Assembly: GCF_932294415.1 (NCBI RefSeq)
Contig: NC_065537.1
Span: 70,349,761-70,413,760, forward strand
DNA from: Quercus robur
Taxonomy: Eukaryota > Streptophyta > Magnoliopsida > Fagales > Fagaceae
Length of the DNA: 64,000 nt
Reading direction: 5' to 3'
The notes under the pieces are model-generated. The model saw only the letters and a list, made by a program, of their open reading frames with translations, did not search any database and was not told the origin of the DNA. Position 1 is the stretch's first letter, and the number at the start of each line of letters is the position of its first letter. The position numbers and the translations under genes are program-made. Shown piece after piece: positions 1 to 12,060 of the stretch.

Positions 1-1140
1 CCATAAACAATGCATGAACCGTACCGAAACAGTGCGTGAACAGTGACATTTGTCTCATAAACAGTAAATTTTGTCTCCTCCCTGAAACGCGTGAAAGCCA
101 AAAAAAAACAAAAAACAAAAAAAAAAAATCCACCCATGCTGTGCATTGTGAATTGAATTTTGTCTTTTTTGTGCGTATATGAGTTGAATATTATTTTAAT
201 AGTTAATAATTATGCTTTTCTGTTACTGTTCGTTAAAAGTAAAGTTGAGTTTGTTTGAAAATTTGAAATTAATTGGTTAGTTGTTATAATAAAGTAAATG
301 GATTTTAGTATTGTGTTGTGTACATAGTGCAACAATGAGGTTTTTTTTTTTTTTTTATTAAATTTTTTCTGTGCCTTTATTATTATTATTTTATTTTTCA
401 TTTTGTTTGCCTATTTGTGATTTTGATTTATCGTATATATATAAAGAAATGGAAATTTTATTTAGAGTTTCATAATGATTTTTTTGTTTTGTTTTGTTTA
501 TATTTTGCCCCTTAACACCAAGTTCTAGTTTGGTCTCTGCCCATGTACTAATTGACACATACTCCATTCCATCTCTCTCTCTAACCTCTTTGTCTCTATC
601 TCTAGCCAAATCAAACTTGAGAGCCAAATCGTGCTTCAACAACCCTCATCTGATCTTACCAACACCACCCTTCAATAGCCAATACTCCTAAACCACCATA
701 CATTCCCAGCACTCCACTCTCGTTAGGTCCAAGTAAGGTGACTATCAGTGATGATAGTAGCAGAAATCTGCTAAAATTGCTAAATCCATTCCAACTACAA
801 TCATCACATACTTAAAATCAGGATCCTCTCTTTCATACCCTATTTTTTTCGTCCAGTTCACGGTTTAAATCTTATTTTTTGGATTTAACAACAGTGATAG
901 TTTTAGGAATTTTGAGGGGGTAATCAAAAAACTTAAATTAAGCAAAGTTTAATAAAAAGAAAAGTTGAATATTCTGAGTAATCAGCACACAAAAAAAATG
1001 CAAATACATGAAATTTTACAATTTTCTTGTACAAGTTTCATATTTTAAAATCATTACAAGATAACTCATTATCAGTTGTCATCATTTATTGTCAATATGG
1101 GTTGGTATAATCATTTTATTTTGTTAAGTTTGTATAACAT
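1..1140. other. Intergenic AT-rich sequence without a recognisable gene
   Basis: I see no conserved coding sequence here. Positions 1-90 hold short repeats of an ACAGT-containing phrase that looks like the worn end of a repetitive element. The rest is AT-rich with homopolymer runs (near 120, 345 and 1140). Short open frames around 210-690 are low-complexity and have no family resemblance. Confidence 0.6.
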
Positions 1141-1189
1141 TTTTTTTTTTATATGCTGTTATCATTATCTATTTGTCACTGGTTTTATG

Positions 1190-2860
1190 AAATAGTTCCT
1201 GACCAGTAACCACACCGCCTTTTGCTCCACTCGATGTGTGCATATTCTGCAAGTGCATGGGCTACCTGGTTTCCCTTCTTTCGTGTATGTCTATAGGATG
1301 AGCACCTGAAGCACTTCATCTCCTCTTTAATGTCGTCTATAACTAGTCCCCTTGAGTGATCTTCCAGTTTTGTTAAGAGCCACTGTTATGGTTTTCAATC
1401 CCCTTCCAGGACAATTTTTGATACGCCTATTTCTTTCGCAAAGGTCAGATCATTGCTCTCTTCTTGCTGCCATAGTCTCCACTGCTTTTGCGTCTTCCAC
1501 ATTGGTGTGCCTTTCACTAAGAGCTACATCATTTAGCCCTCACTGTTTCGAATAATCACCCCAATGCTAGTTTTGTTTTCAACTTTGAAGATGGCCCATC
1601 TTATAGATTCCATTTCCAATGGAGCTTCCCACTTTGTGTTTGTTTGTAATTCCTGCTTAACTTTTTCATTGACTCGGGGTTTCATTTGTCAAGTTTTGAT
1701 TCTCACACATCTACTATTCCACATATCTTTATTCACATCCGCTTGATATGTTACAAAGTGATTCTTAAATCAATTATGGATATGTGTGTGAAATAATGGA
1801 TCTGAACTAGTGTGAAAGAAAATTTTTCTTTTTTTGCCCCTAGCAAATCATTCCATGCTTCCAGATTATCCAAGCTATTATGACAACGAGCTCTAATCAA
1901 TCTGAAGAGTTTATATTTACTTCTTCCATGCTTAACTTCTTGTTCTTGTTTCCACTTATTCCCCCCTCAAGTTTCTGCATTCCTTTCTACTTTATCAACA
2001 TAGAATACACACTTTTGATTATGCAGCTACCACTTAAAGAGTCATCATTCAAATCTATTTAGCTTCAGGTAACGTATAGCTCAATGGAAGTTCCTTTATT
2101 GCTTTTCCTCTATGTGGCATGAAGATGTAGTCTATCAATCTTAGGTTCCATTCTCTGCTATGTTCATCGATGGGCAATCGATGAGCTAACTACAACTTTG
2201 GGGTGGAGCTTTACTGGTGAGACTAGCATATAAGGTATTGGGAGTGGGGAGCTATTTGTCACTCCAAATCTTAACTTTCCTTCCATCGCCTATTCTCCAT
2301 CTCGTACCTATACTGAGCACCATTCATGGCCCCACAGATAATTCTCCAAGCATATGAACTAGCTCCATTCAGATTCACCTTTATAAAATTGCTTGTTAGA
2401 AAATATTTGGCATTATTTACTCTATGAAGAAGTGAACTGCTATCACTCATTAAAACGGCCAACCTTATTTGCTAGTAAAGCTAAATTAAACTCACGCAGC
2501 GCTTTAAATCCAATTCCCACTTGTGACTTGGGTGCCCACATTTTGTCCCATCTCAACTAGTTTATTTTCCTTTCATTGTCCATATGAATCCACTAGAATT
2601 TTCACATCTTAGAAATCAGGCCTTGCATAATTCCTCTGAGACCCTAAAACTGAAACAACTCATAGGGTATGGAAAATGACAAAGGCCACTACCTTGATTA
2701 GTATCTCTTTCTTGGCTTGAAAGAGTAGCTTCTCTTTCCACTTTTGAAACTTCTTACATATCCTTTCTTTTATTTCTAAACGCTTTTTTATTTTTTTTTA
2801 TTTTTATCTTCAAATTCAATGGGGTAGTAAGAGGTATCTTTCATATTGATTCAGTGCTCT
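1190..2860 (-). mobile_element. L1-type LINE remnant, copy 1 (RT C-terminus, zf-RVT, RNase H)
   Basis: Read on the minus strand, 2740-2480 gives a decayed version of the LINE reverse-transcriptase C-terminal block (KLLFQAKKEILIK, then IRK..W, then a GIGFKAL-like end). 2462-2230 continues with the segment before the zf-RVT domain (KYFLTSNFI, then SSYAWRII). 1560-1200 gives the C-terminal RNase H-like domain (GLVIDDIKEE, then KKGNQVAHALAEYA). The order RT, zf-RVT, RNase H is normal for plant L1 elements. A T-run at 1140-1151 could be the poly(A) tail. The frame is broken by many stops and shifts, and the 5' half is absent, as in a 5'-truncated insertion. Two more copies of the middle part lie at 21.3 and 26.8 kb. 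Confidence 0.82.
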
Positions 2861-2986
2861 CAAACACCTAACAAAGTTGTGATTACATCCTGACTCTCAA
2901 CTAATATATTTCCACTTAAAAATATATATATTTTCATCTCACAGATCACTATATCTAACCTGAGGCCTCTTTATATTGTTTGAGGA

Positions 2987-3566
2987 TGATAAGGGTAAAA
3001 TGGTAAGTATGCTCACTAGCATAAGGGCATAGATAGAGCAATGTTCCAGACAATCTCATCGGCTTTTTATCTACTGACACATGGCGACCGTATGAAGTCT
3101 ATGGCTCCATACTAACGGGGTCAGCATGGGGCAAAAGTGGGAAACTGATGACATAGAGCTAAAGGGGTAATACGTAAGTGACAGTTCTGACACAACTGAT
3201 TGCTTGGCCTCCACGCATGTCTATGTAAGGAAATACCCTGCGCCCCACGCTTAGAAAGACTCCTACAAGGAAAGGGTTCCGTAAAGTACGCTTGTAAGGA
3301 TTCCTATATGGAATAGACTTCTAAACCGAGGAAAAGATATCAACCCTTACTACTATAAAAGCCTCAATACCATCACTGACCAAGGTATGCATAATTTACC
3401 CCACTCTGGCACTCTAGAGTTATGAGAAGTTCTAACTTAACCTTCGAAGGATACTTGGACGGCACCACACCGGTGCTCTCTGTTAGGTCTTCTACTTTTG
3501 TTGTGCAAGTGTTGTTTCGAGCGTACGAGAACCGTGTGGCTTACTGTTGATTTTTCGGTATCATCA
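2987..3566 (+). repeat. 5' LTR of the Tat-lineage element
   Basis: It begins TGATAAGGG and is nearly identical to 15027-15550 throughout. A TATA-like ACTATAAAAGCC lies at 3353-3364. The end is set at TCATCA just before the primer-binding-site-like sequence. The last ~40 bases have no counterpart in the right LTR. Confidence 0.85.
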
Positions 3567-3568
3567 GT

Positions 3569-3586
3569 TGGTGCCGTCTGTGGGAA
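3569..3586 (+). other. Primer-binding-site-like motif
   Basis: TGGTGCCGTCTGTGGGAA lies directly after the 5' LTR. TGGYGCCGTCTGTGGG is the usual start of the internal region in Tat/Retand-type elements. I did not identify the primer tRNA. Confidence 0.7.
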
Positions 3587-4748
3587 ACACGCTTTAGCTA
3601 TACTGTCGCTTTCCAGACAAAAAGTTGCATAGTACTTGTAACGTCCCGTCAATTAAAAAAAAAAAAAAAAAAAAAAGGAGAGGATCAGATTGTTTTAAGT
3701 TCCTAGGTGCCCCCCACCTAACCCCACTACCCATCACACAATCCATTCCCTCTTATCTCTTCTTTGGCCGGCTCACTCTTCCCTTCTTTTCATTTTTTTT
3801 TCTTTTTTTTTTTTTTTGTTTTCTCTCATACGCTCCTCACTACTCATATCCTCTCTACCCGGTACTTCCACACCACCACCACCACCATTTTTCACCATCA
3901 TTTTTTGGCATGATCACCGGAAAATTCTTGTGAACCTCTAAGCACCTTCACATCTTTTATTTGAGGTAAAAATTTCTAATCTTTTTTGTGAGTTTTGCAC
4001 TTTTGCTTGAGGTTATTTATATCTAAGCTTTAATGATGATACCCATGTGATTTATGAGCATTAGAAGTGATATTTATGTGTTTGTATATATGGGTTTTGT
4101 ATTGGTGGAATTATTTGATGAGTGGGTATATGGTTTGTGCTAATGATGACTACCTAAGGTTGATTTATGGTGGAAAATTTAGGGGTTTTGAGTTATAACC
4201 TATGATGGTTGGTAAATCTAATTTTTCTATAGCCATTGTGTTTATTTGGAGTTGGTTGAAGTTCTAAATTTCTTGTCTTGAAGGATATTTTGATTTTGCT
4301 TTCATGGGTCTCTTATTGATATAGTGTAAATTTTATGGAAGCTAGTCATAATGTTGGAGATGATATTAAAGGGGTTAATTTTATAAATTAAAGTTTATGC
4401 CTTGTGAATCAATTTATTGAGAAACTTTGGAAGTGGGATATATTATTATTGATGAGGTTAAACACTAGGCTTGCCTAATTAAGTGATTATTTGGCAATTC
4501 CTAAATTGTGGTTAGATGCAATCTCAAGCTCTATACTTATTGTGGTAAGTTTACTTGATATTGTTTAGGTTCTAGCTAATCTCCTTGGAGTTTGGAGAAT
4601 TAGGATTTTGCGGTTGCGAGGTAAGTAGCTTTTTAATGGGATTTTGAAAAATAACAATGTTATATAAATGTTTTTGGGTTAGACATGCTTTTGGAAACTA
4701 CCTGTGGAAATTATATTTTCCTAAAAACTATTGTGTCGTAACCTTAAT

Positions 4749-4751
<3 letters not shown>

Positions 4752-4806
<55 letters not shown>
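4752..4806. repeat. (AC)n(AT)n microsatellite
   Basis: A compound dinucleotide run inside the solo LTR: alternating AC, then alternating AT. Confidence 0.95.
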
Positions 4807-5218
4807 GATTATATATGGAAATGCATCATATTTGGTATTGCATTTGGGGAAATGCATGAATTATTGATATGAAAAAATGAGCATCTTTTATTTAATCTTT
4901 GATAAGAAAATCATTAATTTTATGGTGTATTGAAAAATTTAAAGATGCTTATCTTGTCTTGTATTATTTGGGAAATTGATAGAAAATCTCTTGACAAGAA
5001 TGAAGTTGAAAACCTTACAAACTTTGTAGAAGTTAGATTATTTAAGGTTTTTTGAAACTACCTGGATATGAACTATGTGTTTCAAAATAATGTAACCTAT
5101 GAGCTTATGTGGTATTAATACCATGCCATGTGTGATTTCCCAGTGATCACCCGATTTGGTTTTGGTAGTCTTTGTGACAATGGAATCAAATCCAGGTCAG
5201 TGCCCTTTCACTTTGGAT

Positions 5219-5424
5219 GACGCGTTCTTCCCTGCTATCCATGGAGGGAAGAGGTTTCTTGATTGTGTGTGGGTGAGGCTGCTGCCCATGGGGCCAAAAG
5301 ACCACATGCAAGAGAGGTCCTATTTGACGCGTTCTCTCTGTTGCCCATGGGAGGGAGAGAAAAACCTTGAGGGTATGGGTGAGGCTGCTGTCCATGGGGC
5401 CAAGAGTCTGCATACCAGAGAGAA
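5219..5424 (+). repeat. Imperfect 107-bp tandem duplication in the solo LTR
   Basis: Unit 1 (5219-5325) and unit 2 (5326 to about 5424) both start GACGCGTTCT and share GGGTGAGGCTGCT and CATGGGGCCAA. The overlapping open frames on both strands here are produced by the duplication and resemble no protein family I know. Confidence 0.8.
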
Positions 5425-6147
5425 CAATATCGTGCCAGTTGTGAATGGGTGGATCCCCTGACGGTCTATGTGGCAGTATGGTATATTTGTGATAAATTAT
5501 CGTATGTTAGATTTTATGACTTTGGAAATTATATTGTTAGTGCTCACAGATTATAGTATATAGTTTCAAAGTATTTATTTTGAGAAACTTTGTATTTCAT
5601 TATTAGATCATTCTTATCATATTATTATTATTGAAGATGAAACTTGCATTTCCTCCAACCCCATTAAATATGCTACTTACTGGGCTCTGTCTCATCCCAT
5701 TATTTTATAACCTTTTCAGAGTAGGCAACAGTCTTTTGAGATAGCTTTTTGGTGGCTAATAGTAGTTAAACTAACTACTGATGGAGGCTGAACTTTTGTA
5801 ATGGGTATATTAGATGGTGTACATCTTAGAATAGGCTTGACTCATTCTTTTTTATATTATAGTGATTGTGACGTTATTCCCATTGATGGGACAAGCTGAT
5901 GATATGTAATTAATTATTCAGACCTCTATTCTTTTGTGGCCAATAGTCTTTGTAATTATTGCTTAGAGCTCCAACTTACTTTGAGAGTATATTCAATGGA
6001 ATTATTGTGATAATTCTTAATGTTGGCACTTGATATGATTTTTGTGGATTAGATTGTCAAAAAGGGAAAATCTACAGGTACTTTGAGATGTCTTTCTCAT
6101 ACTTCAGACCCTTTGGGATTTGGGGTGTGACAGTACTTACTCGCTCA

Positions 6148-7510
6148 ATGGCAACCACCAACAACGTTCAGGGAGACGAGCCGCAACCTACTACCTTAGG
6201 GAGGCAAGTCCAAACCCTCACAGCAGCAATGGAATGCCTCACCAAACAGAATCAAGACATAGAAGAACAGTTACGGCAGAAGAATGCCGCTATAGGTACC
6301 CAAGAGGAAGACCAAGAAGGTACCAGTGCGGAGAGAAGAGATCAAGAGGGGCCGAAGGGTAGTGACACCCCAAGCAGGCCGGAACAACTAGACATGAGCC
6401 GCCCATCCATTACTGATACGGCTCCACCCTACATTGTCGCGGAGCTGCAGATGATGAAAGAACTGATGGATTTAATGATGAACGCCCTTAAAGGACGGGT
6501 GTCTAACGACCTTGATAATCTGGTCCATCGAACCAATTCGCCATTCACTACGTCCATCAATTCCTTCCCCCTACTGCAGAAGTTTTGCATGCTGCAGATA
6601 GAAAGCTACGATGGAGCCAAGGAGCCTCTAGATCACCTAGAGACTTTCAAGATCTTGATGCACCTTCAAGGAGTAGCAGACGAGATCATGTGTAGGGCCT
6701 TCCCTACAACGCTAAAGGGTCTTGCGAGAATTTGGTTCAGCCAACTGACGCCTAACTCTATCAGTACTTTCAAAGGAGCTTAGCGCCCAGTTCACTTCGC
6801 ACTTTATTGAAGGGCATAGGTATAAGAAGTCTACTACATGCTTGATGAGCATCAGGCAGCGAGAGGACGAGACACTGAAATCTTACATAGCTCGCTTTAA
6901 CAAGAAAGCGCTCTCGATCGATGAAGCTGACGACAAAATACTTATGGCAGCCTTCACAAATGGGTTACGAAAAAGTAAGTTTTTGTTTTCTTTATACAAG
7001 AACGACCCAAAAACCATGTCGGATGTACTTTATAAGGCCACCAAGTACATGAATGCTAAAGACGTGTTGCTAGCTCGGGAAGAAAAACCTAAGAAAAGAG
7101 AGAGGCAAGAAGACACACGACAGGATAAATGGTGGAAGATGGCAAGGACTGGAGAACGAAGGGATGATAGGCACTCAAAGCCCCCTGCAGGAAGATTCAC
7201 GAGCTTCACCCCGCTACCCGCCCCAATCAACCAAGTCCTAATGCAAATCAAGGACGAAGGAACCTTAACCTTCCCCAGAAAGCTGAAGGGGGATCCCAAC
7301 AAACGGCCTGGAGACTGATACTGTCATTTCCACCAAGATCATGGTCATAACACGACCGATTGCTTCGACCTGAAACAGTAGATCGAAGCCCTTATCAGGC
7401 AAGGGAGGTTACAGAAGTTCGTCAACAAGGAGAGAACAGATCCATCTCCTCAGGAGCAAGCCCCTCGATGGGACAACGAGCCTCTCAAACCACCCCTAAA
7501 AGACATAAAG
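6148..7510 (+). pseudogene. gag of the Tat-lineage element (broken)
   Basis: The capsid-like protein starts at the ATG at 6148 (MATTNNVQG...), which follows the solo-LTR insertion. The ATG at 6088 upstream in the same frame belongs to the solo LTR and would add 20 foreign residues. The gag core (DHLETFKILMHLQG, then FPTTLKGLARIWF) runs to a frameshift near 6775, where one extra G in AAAGGAGCT breaks FKELSAQF. The frame resumes one base later (IRQREDETLKSYIARF...) and stops at 7318. After an in-frame TGA come a zinc-knuckle-like block (YCHFHQDHGHNTTDCF) and another stop at 7379-7381 that looks like CAG to TAG. The original protein would have packaged element RNA. Confidence 0.85.
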
Positions 7511-8050
7511 ATGATTGTAGGAGGCACAACGACAACTAGCTCATCCAAGAGGGCCCGAAAGACTTACCTCAGAATGGTCCAAAATGTTCAACAAACAGGC
7601 ATCATCCTAAAAATGCCGCGGATCGATAACCCGATTATTGGTTTCTCGAAAGAAGATGCTCGACGTCTTCACCATCCACATGATGATGCGCTCATCGTCA
7701 GCATCCTAGTAGGAGACTATAACACATACCAGGTCTTGGTTGACAATGGGAGTTCCACAGATATTCTCTACTACCTGACATTCCAACAAATATGGATCAA
7801 CAGAGATCGTCTAATTCCAACCAACACTCCACTCATTGGGTTCGGAGGAACAAAAGTGTACCCTTTGGTGCGGTCACATTGCCTATAACCATTAGGGACT
7901 ATCCTCAACAATCACTAGGGATGTTACATTCCTTGTTGTCGATTGCTCCTTCACCTACAATGCCATCATAGGATGACCAACCCTTAACTCATGGAAGGCC
8001 ATAACTTCAAGTTCTTCAACCTACCACCTAATGGTTAAATTCCCCACGGA
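7511..8050 (+). pseudogene. Retropepsin-like protease region of the Tat element
   Basis: The frame from 7511 carries an aspartic-protease active-site block, VLVDNGSSTDIL, about residues 75-86 of the open segment, followed by the flap-like IGFGGTKVYPL. The expected role is cleavage of the gag-pol polyprotein. The frame closes at 7888. Downstream sequence to about 8050 still resembles the protease C-terminal part (YNAIIG) but in shifted frames. Confidence 0.8.
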
Positions 8051-8059
8051 GTAGGGAAA

Positions 8060-9235
8060 TTGCGAGGAGATCAGGTAGCTGCGTGTGAATGCTATATCGT
8101 GATGCTAGAGATGGACGACCATCTACAGACCATGAGCATAGAGGAACAGCAAACGGGGGAGGAACCCGTAGAGAGGCTTGAAGAAATACCACTCGATAGC
8201 TCTAGATTAGACAAGACCAAGAGGATTGGCACTCTTGCAAGCCCGATGATTCGCCTAGCGCTCATAGCCTTCCTCAAGGAGAATCAGGACATGTCCTGGA
8301 GTCATGAAGACATGCCGGGGATCGACCCGTCGGTCATGGTACACAGGTTGAATGTGTCACCTTCTTTTCCACCCATCCGACAGAAGAAGCAAGTATTCGC
8401 CCAAGAACGAGACCGAGCAATAGCTGAAGAAGTTGGCAAGTTACAAAAGGCGAGCTTCATCAAGGAAGTGTACAACCCTGATTGGCTAGCAAACGTGGTG
8501 ATGGTCAAGAAAGCCAATGGGAAATGGAGGATGTGTGTAGACTTTACGAATCTGAATAAAGCATGTCCCAAGAATAGCTACCTTCTTCCTTGAGTCGACG
8601 TACTAGTAGACTCTACAGCTCAGCACCAGCTATTGAACTTCATGGATGCCTTTTCAGGGTATAATCAGATCCGGATGGATGAAGCAAATCAGGAGAAGAC
8701 CTCATTTGTTACCAGCCAAGGTCTTTTTTGTTATAAAGTGATGCCCTTTGGCCTTAAAAATGTCGGTGCAACGTACCAAAGGCTCATGAACAAGATGTTT
8801 GCAAGCCAAATCAGGAAGAGTTTCTAGGTCTACGTCGACGACATGTTAGTAAAAAGCCAAAGAGAAGAAGACCATTTGAAAGATCTTGAGGAAATATTTG
8901 GCACCCTTCACTCCTACAACATGAAGCTTAATCCGAGTAAATGTGCATTCAAAGTGACAGCAGGAAAATTCCTAGGCTTTATGGTGTCTCAAAGAGGTAT
9001 CGAAACCAACCCAGACAATATCAGGGCGATAGTAGAGATGGCCCCCTCGAAGAATGTGAAAGAAGTGCAGAGTTTAAATGGTAAAGTAGCTGCCTTGAAC
9101 AGGTTCGTATCAAGGGCCACGGATAAATGTTTACCCTTCTTTCGCACACTGAAGAAATCTTTCGAATGGACTGACGAGTGTCAACAAGTATTCGAGGAGC
9201 TGAAGGCCTACCTCTCCTCATACCACTGCTGAGTC
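8060..9235 (+). pseudogene. Reverse transcriptase of the Tat element
   Basis: In order: the linker WSHEDMPGIDPSVMVHRLNV, the RT entry block RQKKQVFAQERDRAIAEEV, NVVMVKKANGKWRMCVDF, a stop at 8591-8593 (LP*VDVLVDS), FMDAFSGYNQIRM, VMPFGLKNVGATYQRLMN, a stop at 8825-8827, the catalytic YVDDMLVKS, then LNPSKCAFKV and FLGFMVSQRGIE. The catalytic aspartates are intact, but at least two in-frame stops separate the fingers, palm and thumb. The 8591 stop is one C-to-T step from an Arg codon. Confidence 0.88.
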
Positions 9236-9284
9236 CTTCGCAACCAAGGGAAGAGCTCTTCCTGTACTTGGCTGTCTCCCAGGC

Positions 9285-10078
9285 AGCCATCAGTTAAAGA
9301 AGAAGACAAGGTTCAAAAACCCATATACTATGCCAGTCGGGCATTTCATGGTGTAGAGGAATGGTATCTGCCCATGGAGAAGCTCGCCTTCGCTTTAGTT
9401 ACTGCAACCCGCAAGCTCAAGCTGTACTTTTAAGCCCACACGGTAGTCGTCCTAACCGATAAGCCCTTACGACAAGCAATGAGCAACACTGAAGCTGCTG
9501 GTCGGTTGGCACTATGGGCAATAGATTTAAGTGAGTTTGACATTCAGTACTGCCCATGTATAGCCATTAAGGGACAAGTCGTCACTGACTTCATAGCAAA
9601 GTTCACCAACGGGGAAGACAAGGGGGCAGATAAAGGTCCGCAATGAAGTATACATATAGATGGGTCATCCAACAGGTAGGCTGAGGGTGTAGATGTCGTA
9701 CTTCTCTCCCCTGAAAGAGACCAGATCGAATGTATGGTCCGCCTTGACTTCCCTACCACCAATAATGAAGTAGAGTACGAAGCTCTAGTGGCAAGGCTTG
9801 ACCTCGCCAAAGCAGCAGGAGCTACAAGCGTGGTTCTTTACTGCGACTCTCAAGTCGTCACTAACCAAGTGAATGGGGATTATAAGTGCTGAGGTGAAAG
9901 AATGAAGAGATATCTGGACCAAGTAAGAAGAAGGGTAGACGAACTAAAGGCCAGAATTATCCAGATCCCCAAAACGGAGAATGAGCAAGCCGACTACCTT
10001 GCTAAAGCCGCTTCAGTCGAACATACGACTACCCTTGATAACATACTTTCTTTATTCAGCTTTCTCCGCAAATAGATT
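9285..10078 (+). pseudogene. RNase H plus second (Tat-type) RNase H
   Basis: 9300-9640 is the RT-linked RNase H (KPIYYASRAFHGVEEWYLPM, then VVVLTDKPLRQ), with a stop at 9431-9433. 9648-10020 is a separate RNase H with its own acidic set: IHIDGSS, NNEVEYEALVARLDLA, YCDSQVVTNQV and NEQADYLAKAAS. Two successive RNase H domains define the Tat lineage among plant Ty3 elements. Several stops interrupt both. The second domain keeps its four acidic positions by eye. Confidence 0.85.
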
Positions 10079-10086
10079 CCATCAAT

Positions 10087-11349
10087 GTGCAGGAGATAGG
10101 TTCCAAAAGTAATTGGACCACGTCACTAGTATTTTACTTAAAAAATGGCATTTTACCAAAAGGAAAGGAGGCCGTAAGAAAGATGAAGGTCCAAGTAGCA
10201 CGTTTCATCTTGATGAAGGACATCTTATATAAGAGAGGCTTTTCCTACCCATTCCTAAGGTGTTTAGGTCCTGACGAAGCGGACTACGTCATCAGAGAAG
10301 TCCATGAAGGGATCTGCGGAAACCATTCAGGGTCACGATCGTTGACACACAAGCTAATCCAAGCAGGGTACTACTGGCCCACCATGCAGAAAGACGCTCA
10401 AACTTATGTCAAAGCCTGAGACAAATGCCAAAGATTTAGCAATATCATCAAACAGTCGTCTGAAGAGTTGAACCCTATGACAACCACATGGCCATTCGCT
10501 CAATGACAGTTAGACATCATAGGGCCGTTTCGAATTGCAATGCAACAGCTGAAGTTCTTAATTGTGGGCATCGACTACTTCACAAAATGGGTGGAAGCTA
10601 AAGCCTTAGCCACCATTACAGAGAAGAACGTAAGAAGCTTCGTCTAGAGGTCCATCATATGCAAGTTTGGAATCCCTAGAGTCCTAGTCTCAAACAACGG
10701 GAAGCAATTTGACAACATCTCCTTCCGGGATTTTTGCTCGCAATTAGGGATCAGAAATCACTACTCCTCCCCTGCCCACCCTCAAGCTAACGGACAGGTA
10801 GAAGTTACAAACCGATCCTTACTCAAAATTATCAAGACTCGGCTCGAGAGGGCAAAGGGTATATGGCCTGAAGAGTTGCCAAGCATTCTATGGGCATATA
10901 GGACAACAACAAGGACGCCCACAGGAGAAACACCATTTCGGCTAACATATGCGAGCGAAGCAGTCATCCCAGTCGAGGTTGGACTTATAAGCTACAGGGT
11001 GGACAATCATGATGAAAGAAAAAACAACGAGGCTATACGTCTACAACTTGACCTAGTTGACGAAGTCAGGGCGATAGCGAAACAAAGACTCGCAAGGTAC
11101 CAGGACCGCATGGCTAAGCACTACAACTCCCGGGTCCAACACAGAGACTTTCAAGTTAGAGATCTCGTTTTGAGAAAAGTAATGGGCGCCACTAAAGACC
11201 CTACCCAAGTGAAGCTTGGCCCCAACTGGGAGGGACCTTACAGGATCACATCGTGGCAGAGAAAAGGCACCTACCACTTGGAGACGATGGACGGACGGAA
11301 GCTACACCACCCATGGAACACCGAGCACTTGCGAAAGTACTACCAGTAG
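10087..11349 (+). pseudogene. Integrase of the Tat element, second catalytic Asp changed
   Basis: The N-terminal zinc-binding region is visible (VHEGICGNHSGSRSL, then YYWPTMQKDAQTY), but the first Cys of the CxxC pair is a TGA stop near 10418. The core follows: LDIIGPF, FTKWVEAKALATIT, then VSNNGKQFDN where the family has a D in the first N position. So the second residue of the D-D-E triad is Asn. The Glu in GQVEVTNRS is kept. Stops at 10504-10506 and 10645-10647 each look like a Trp codon hit by G-to-A. The C-terminal part is open from 10876 and ends at 11347-11349 in the usual GPYRI...HHPWNTEHLRKYY form. Confidence 0.88.
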
Positions 11350-11564
11350 AGTGGATGGCGTGAATAGCAACACCCCTTTATTTTTTAGCATACCTTAGTT
11401 AATTTAGCTACACTCCTCAATTTTTCTATTTTACTTTAGATTTTGCTACAATAACTCTTTTGAAGCCCAAAGGGTTGGTCTTCTTTTAAGAACTACTTTT
11501 TCTACGAATGCATGGTTTATTATAATAAGAGGAGTTTATTCAAATATGACTAAAGTGTTTATCT

Positions 11565-12060
11565 ACCGAAAAGTCCACAAGTGGACAAGTCTACAAAGCA
11601 AACGACCCTAATATGCAATCCATCAAGTGGACGACCTCATCTCAAGAGGATACGAAAAGCCATCAAGTCCAAACATGGACGGGTCCATAAAATGGACGGC
11701 TTTATTATTAAGCCCATAAAATGGGCGATGTATACAATGGACAAGTCCATGAAGTAGACGAGTCCACAAAGTAGACGAGCTTATTATGAAATCCACAAGG
11801 TGGACGAGATTATCACTAAGTCCACATAGTGGACGAGTTTGTCATTGGGTCCATAAAATGGACAAGTTTAATAGACGAATCCATTAGGTGGACGACGTTA
11901 TTATCCACAAAGTGGATGACTTCATCCCAGAAGAACAAAAGACCCCTAAATCCACAAAGTTAACAAATTTATTTTTCAAGTCCACAAAGTGGACGCAATG
12001 ATTATAAAATCCACAAAGTGGACGAGCTTATTAAGTCCATGAAGTGGATGGATTCATTTC
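11565..12060. repeat. Tandem array of short GTCCA...TGGAC hairpins in the Tat 3' region
   Basis: About a dozen degenerate units, spaced 30-45 bases, each carry a variant of TCCACAAAGTGGACGA. The unit core is an inverted repeat (GTCCA, 4-5 bases, TGGAC). No protein is encoded. Tandem arrays between INT and the 3' LTR are known for Tat-lineage elements. Confidence 0.85.

Larger units (their letters stand above)
3637..6132. mobile_element. Nested 2.5-kb solo LTR (TGTAACGTCCC...GGTGTGACA)
   Basis: The insert begins TGTAACGTCCC and ends GGGGTGTGACA. It is flanked by the 5-bp duplication GTACT at 3632-3636 and 6133-6137. TG...CA ends with a 5-bp duplication are the signature of LTR integration. 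No gag or pol is present, so it is best read as a solo LTR left by recombination between the two LTRs of a larger Ty3 element. Ends of this type are common in Tekay/Del-like chromoviruses (from family knowledge, not tested). A CT-rich stretch at 3720-3840 looks like a transcript leader. Removing the insert joins the Tat leader to TACTCGCTC and then the gag ATG. Confidence 0.85.

Noticed and set aside
3625..3933. 102-codon frame with poly-Lys, poly-Phe and a His-rich stretch
   Set aside because: It is the translation of an A-run, T-runs and a CAC repeat in the solo LTR leader. It has no domain and starts at the target-duplication junction.
5156..5461. Possible small gene in the solo LTR (frames on both strands)
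   Set aside because: Explained by a 107-bp tandem duplication; no homology to known proteins.
11565..12060. CRISPR-like array
   Set aside because: Repeats are degenerate, spacing varies, spacers are repeats themselves, and the context is a plant retrotransposon.
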